From NCBI GenBank assembly GCA_035516895.1, contig DATIZY010000109.1, forward strand, positions 1 to 40,406: 40,406 nt of DNA, given 5' to 3'. The notes under the pieces were generated by a model, which was given only the letters and a program-made list of their open reading frames with translations, was not told the DNA's origin and made no database searches. The position numbers and the translations under genes were made by a program. The DNA comes from Gp7-AA10 sp035516895. Lineage in GTDB: Bacteria; Acidobacteriota; Thermoanaerobaculia; Gp7-AA8. Shown in pieces: positions 39,425 to 40,406 of the stretch (the first letter of the stretch is position 1; each line of letters starts with the position of its first letter).

Positions 39425-40406
39425 TTATTTCAACGCGCTCAACATACGGGACAGTTCGAGCTTCTCGGAGTCGAGACGGCGTTCGCGATCGTGGTCCCCG
39501 TCACGGACCGCTTCCTCAATGTCTCGTTGAATTTCCCGTTTTCTCCGTTCGATGTATGCCTTCTGCATCGGCACCAGAACCTCGTCGAATCGGGCGATGG
39601 CACCCTCGTCGAGGTCTTCCGTGAGCGTTACTTCGGAGAGCAGGGTCAGCTCGGCCTCGCCCCTAAGATGGGTCGCGATTTCCGAATAATCAATAGGTTG
39701 ACCAGCGGAAATCACATTTTTCATGATCGAAAACAGCGTTTTGCACGCCGGATCCGTGAACAAAGCTTCATGCAGCGCGGTCAGCTTCTCCCGATCGAGC
39801 CTTCCCTGAACCACGGCCGTCAGCACGAATTTCTCGCCGCTCGGCACCGCGCGAGAGCGCTGCCTCTCCGGCTGAGCCGCCGCTTTTCCGCGGATGCGCG
39901 ACCAGACCGTCTCGAACTCGAGACGAAAGCCGTCGGCGATGCGCTGCGCCGCGTCATTGCGGACCACCGGATCGGACACCGCGTTGAGAAGCGGAACGAA
40001 TGCTTCGACACGGTCCGACTTCTCGCGCCCGGTCATGTTCTTCACGTCGCCGGCCCACTCGCGGAGCGCGAACTCGAAGATGTCCGTGGCGTTGCCGAGG
40101 ATCTCGAGGAAGCGGTCGACACCGAATTTCTGGACGAGCGCGTCGGGGTCTTTCTCGCCCTGCAGATCCAGCGCGGAAAGCGTCAGTCCGGCCGCGAGCA
40201 GAATCGGCGCGGCGCGCAGCGTCGCGTTGCGGCCGGCGTCGTCGCCGTCGTACGCGATCACGACGCGCGTGGTGTAACGGCGCAGCAGGGAAGCCTGTCC
40301 CGTCGTCAGCGACGTTCCCATCGATGCGACCACTCCCGGCACACCGGCGTGATCGAGCGCGATCGCATCGAAGTAGCCCTCCACGAGAATCGCGCGATCG
40401 ATTCTG
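39425..40406 (-). CDS. dnaG: DNA primase, C-terminal part (5' end beyond the window)
   Basis: 327 codons are visible, open through the end of the window. The sequence enters in the TOPRIM domain: ILVEGYFDAIALDHAGVPG carries the metal-binding Glu, and VVIAYDGDDAGRNATLRAA carries the DxD motif. KDPDALVQKFG follows, as in DnaG. The last 130 residues are the helicase-interacting C-terminal domain (FVLTAVVQGRLDREKLTAL and a charged tail). It makes RNA primers at the replication fork. The ATG-like GTG at 40384 is internal, not a start. rpoD lies 75 bp downstream; rpsU, often the third member, would lie outside the window. Confidence 0.95.
   Translation of the reverse strand, partial: RIDRAILVEGYFDAIALDHAGVPGVVASMGTSLTTGQASLLRRYTTRVVIAYDGDDAGRNATLRAAPILLAAGLTLSALDLQGEKDPDALVQKFGVDRFLEILGNATDIFEFALREWAGDVKNMTGREKSDRVEAFVPLLNAVSDPVVRNDAAQRIADGFRLEFETVWSRIRGKAAAQPERQRSRAVPSGEKFVLTAVVQGRLDREKLTALHEALFTDPACKTLFSIMKNVISAGQPIDYSEIATHLRGEAELTLLSEVTLTEDLDEGAIARFDEVLVPMQKAYIERRKREIQRDIEEAVRDGDHDRERRLDSEKLELSRMLSALK

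Overview
The window is GC-rich bacterial chromosome from a Gram-negative outer-membrane organism. TonB-dependent receptors with carboxypeptidase-like N-terminal domains, Ser/Thr kinases with TPR tails, an MglA-type GTPase and a giant secreted repeat protein together suggest Acidobacteriota or a close relative. This placement is an inference from gene content; there is no rRNA to confirm it. Most of the window is ordinary housekeeping sequence. The unusual content lies in its repeats, a few small exported proteins and one odd receptor kinase.

Layout. 1-2286: start of tilS, a type IV pilin-like protein, a CAT-anticodon tRNA, a small Cys-rich protein and hemB. 2348-8560: two divergent receptor units. 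Each has small exported proteins upstream of a TonB-dependent receptor, the two units share a 56-bp intergenic region, and the right-hand unit ends with an XRE regulator. 8557-18596 (minus): a long run of genes in the order lpd, E1 alpha, E1 beta, E2, a TPR peptidase, lipB-Nudix, lipA, ferredoxin, ferritin-like protein and A-type Fe-S carrier. This joins a 2-oxoacid dehydrogenase complex to synthesis of the lipoyl cofactor on its E2 and to the Fe-S supply that LipA needs. 18689-26217 (minus): a 1452-residue secreted repeat protein coupled to threonine synthase, a lipoprotein and an MglA-like GTPase. 26249-32176: Smr protein, a four-helix-bundle (S23-type) gene framed by repeats, nadA, a Ser/Thr kinase, a membrane protein and an acyl-CoA dehydrogenase. 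32312-40406: tRNA-Leu, a zinc-ribbon protein, a possible minus-strand RNA, a cupredoxin coupled to a sensor-HAMP-pseudocyclase-kinase, an exported protein, then rpoD and the end of dnaG.

The strongest unexplained signal is a set of five intergenic inverted repeats built from tandem 7-bp units (18615-18690, 26501-26979, 30479-30536, 32190-32292, 37386-37480). The heptamer differs between most loci, but the architecture is the same. One copy encloses the four-helix-bundle gene, and two loci 5.7 kb apart share the same AGGACTG heptamer. Four of the five sit directly upstream of a -10 hexamer that is itself only 6-13 nt from a start codon. A second signal is a palindromic element carried in frame inside two coding sequences, lipB-Nudix and the E2 linker, in the manner of Rickettsia palindromic elements.

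Many genes start 6-13 nt downstream of a recognisable -10 box, which suggests frequent leaderless or near-leaderless transcription.
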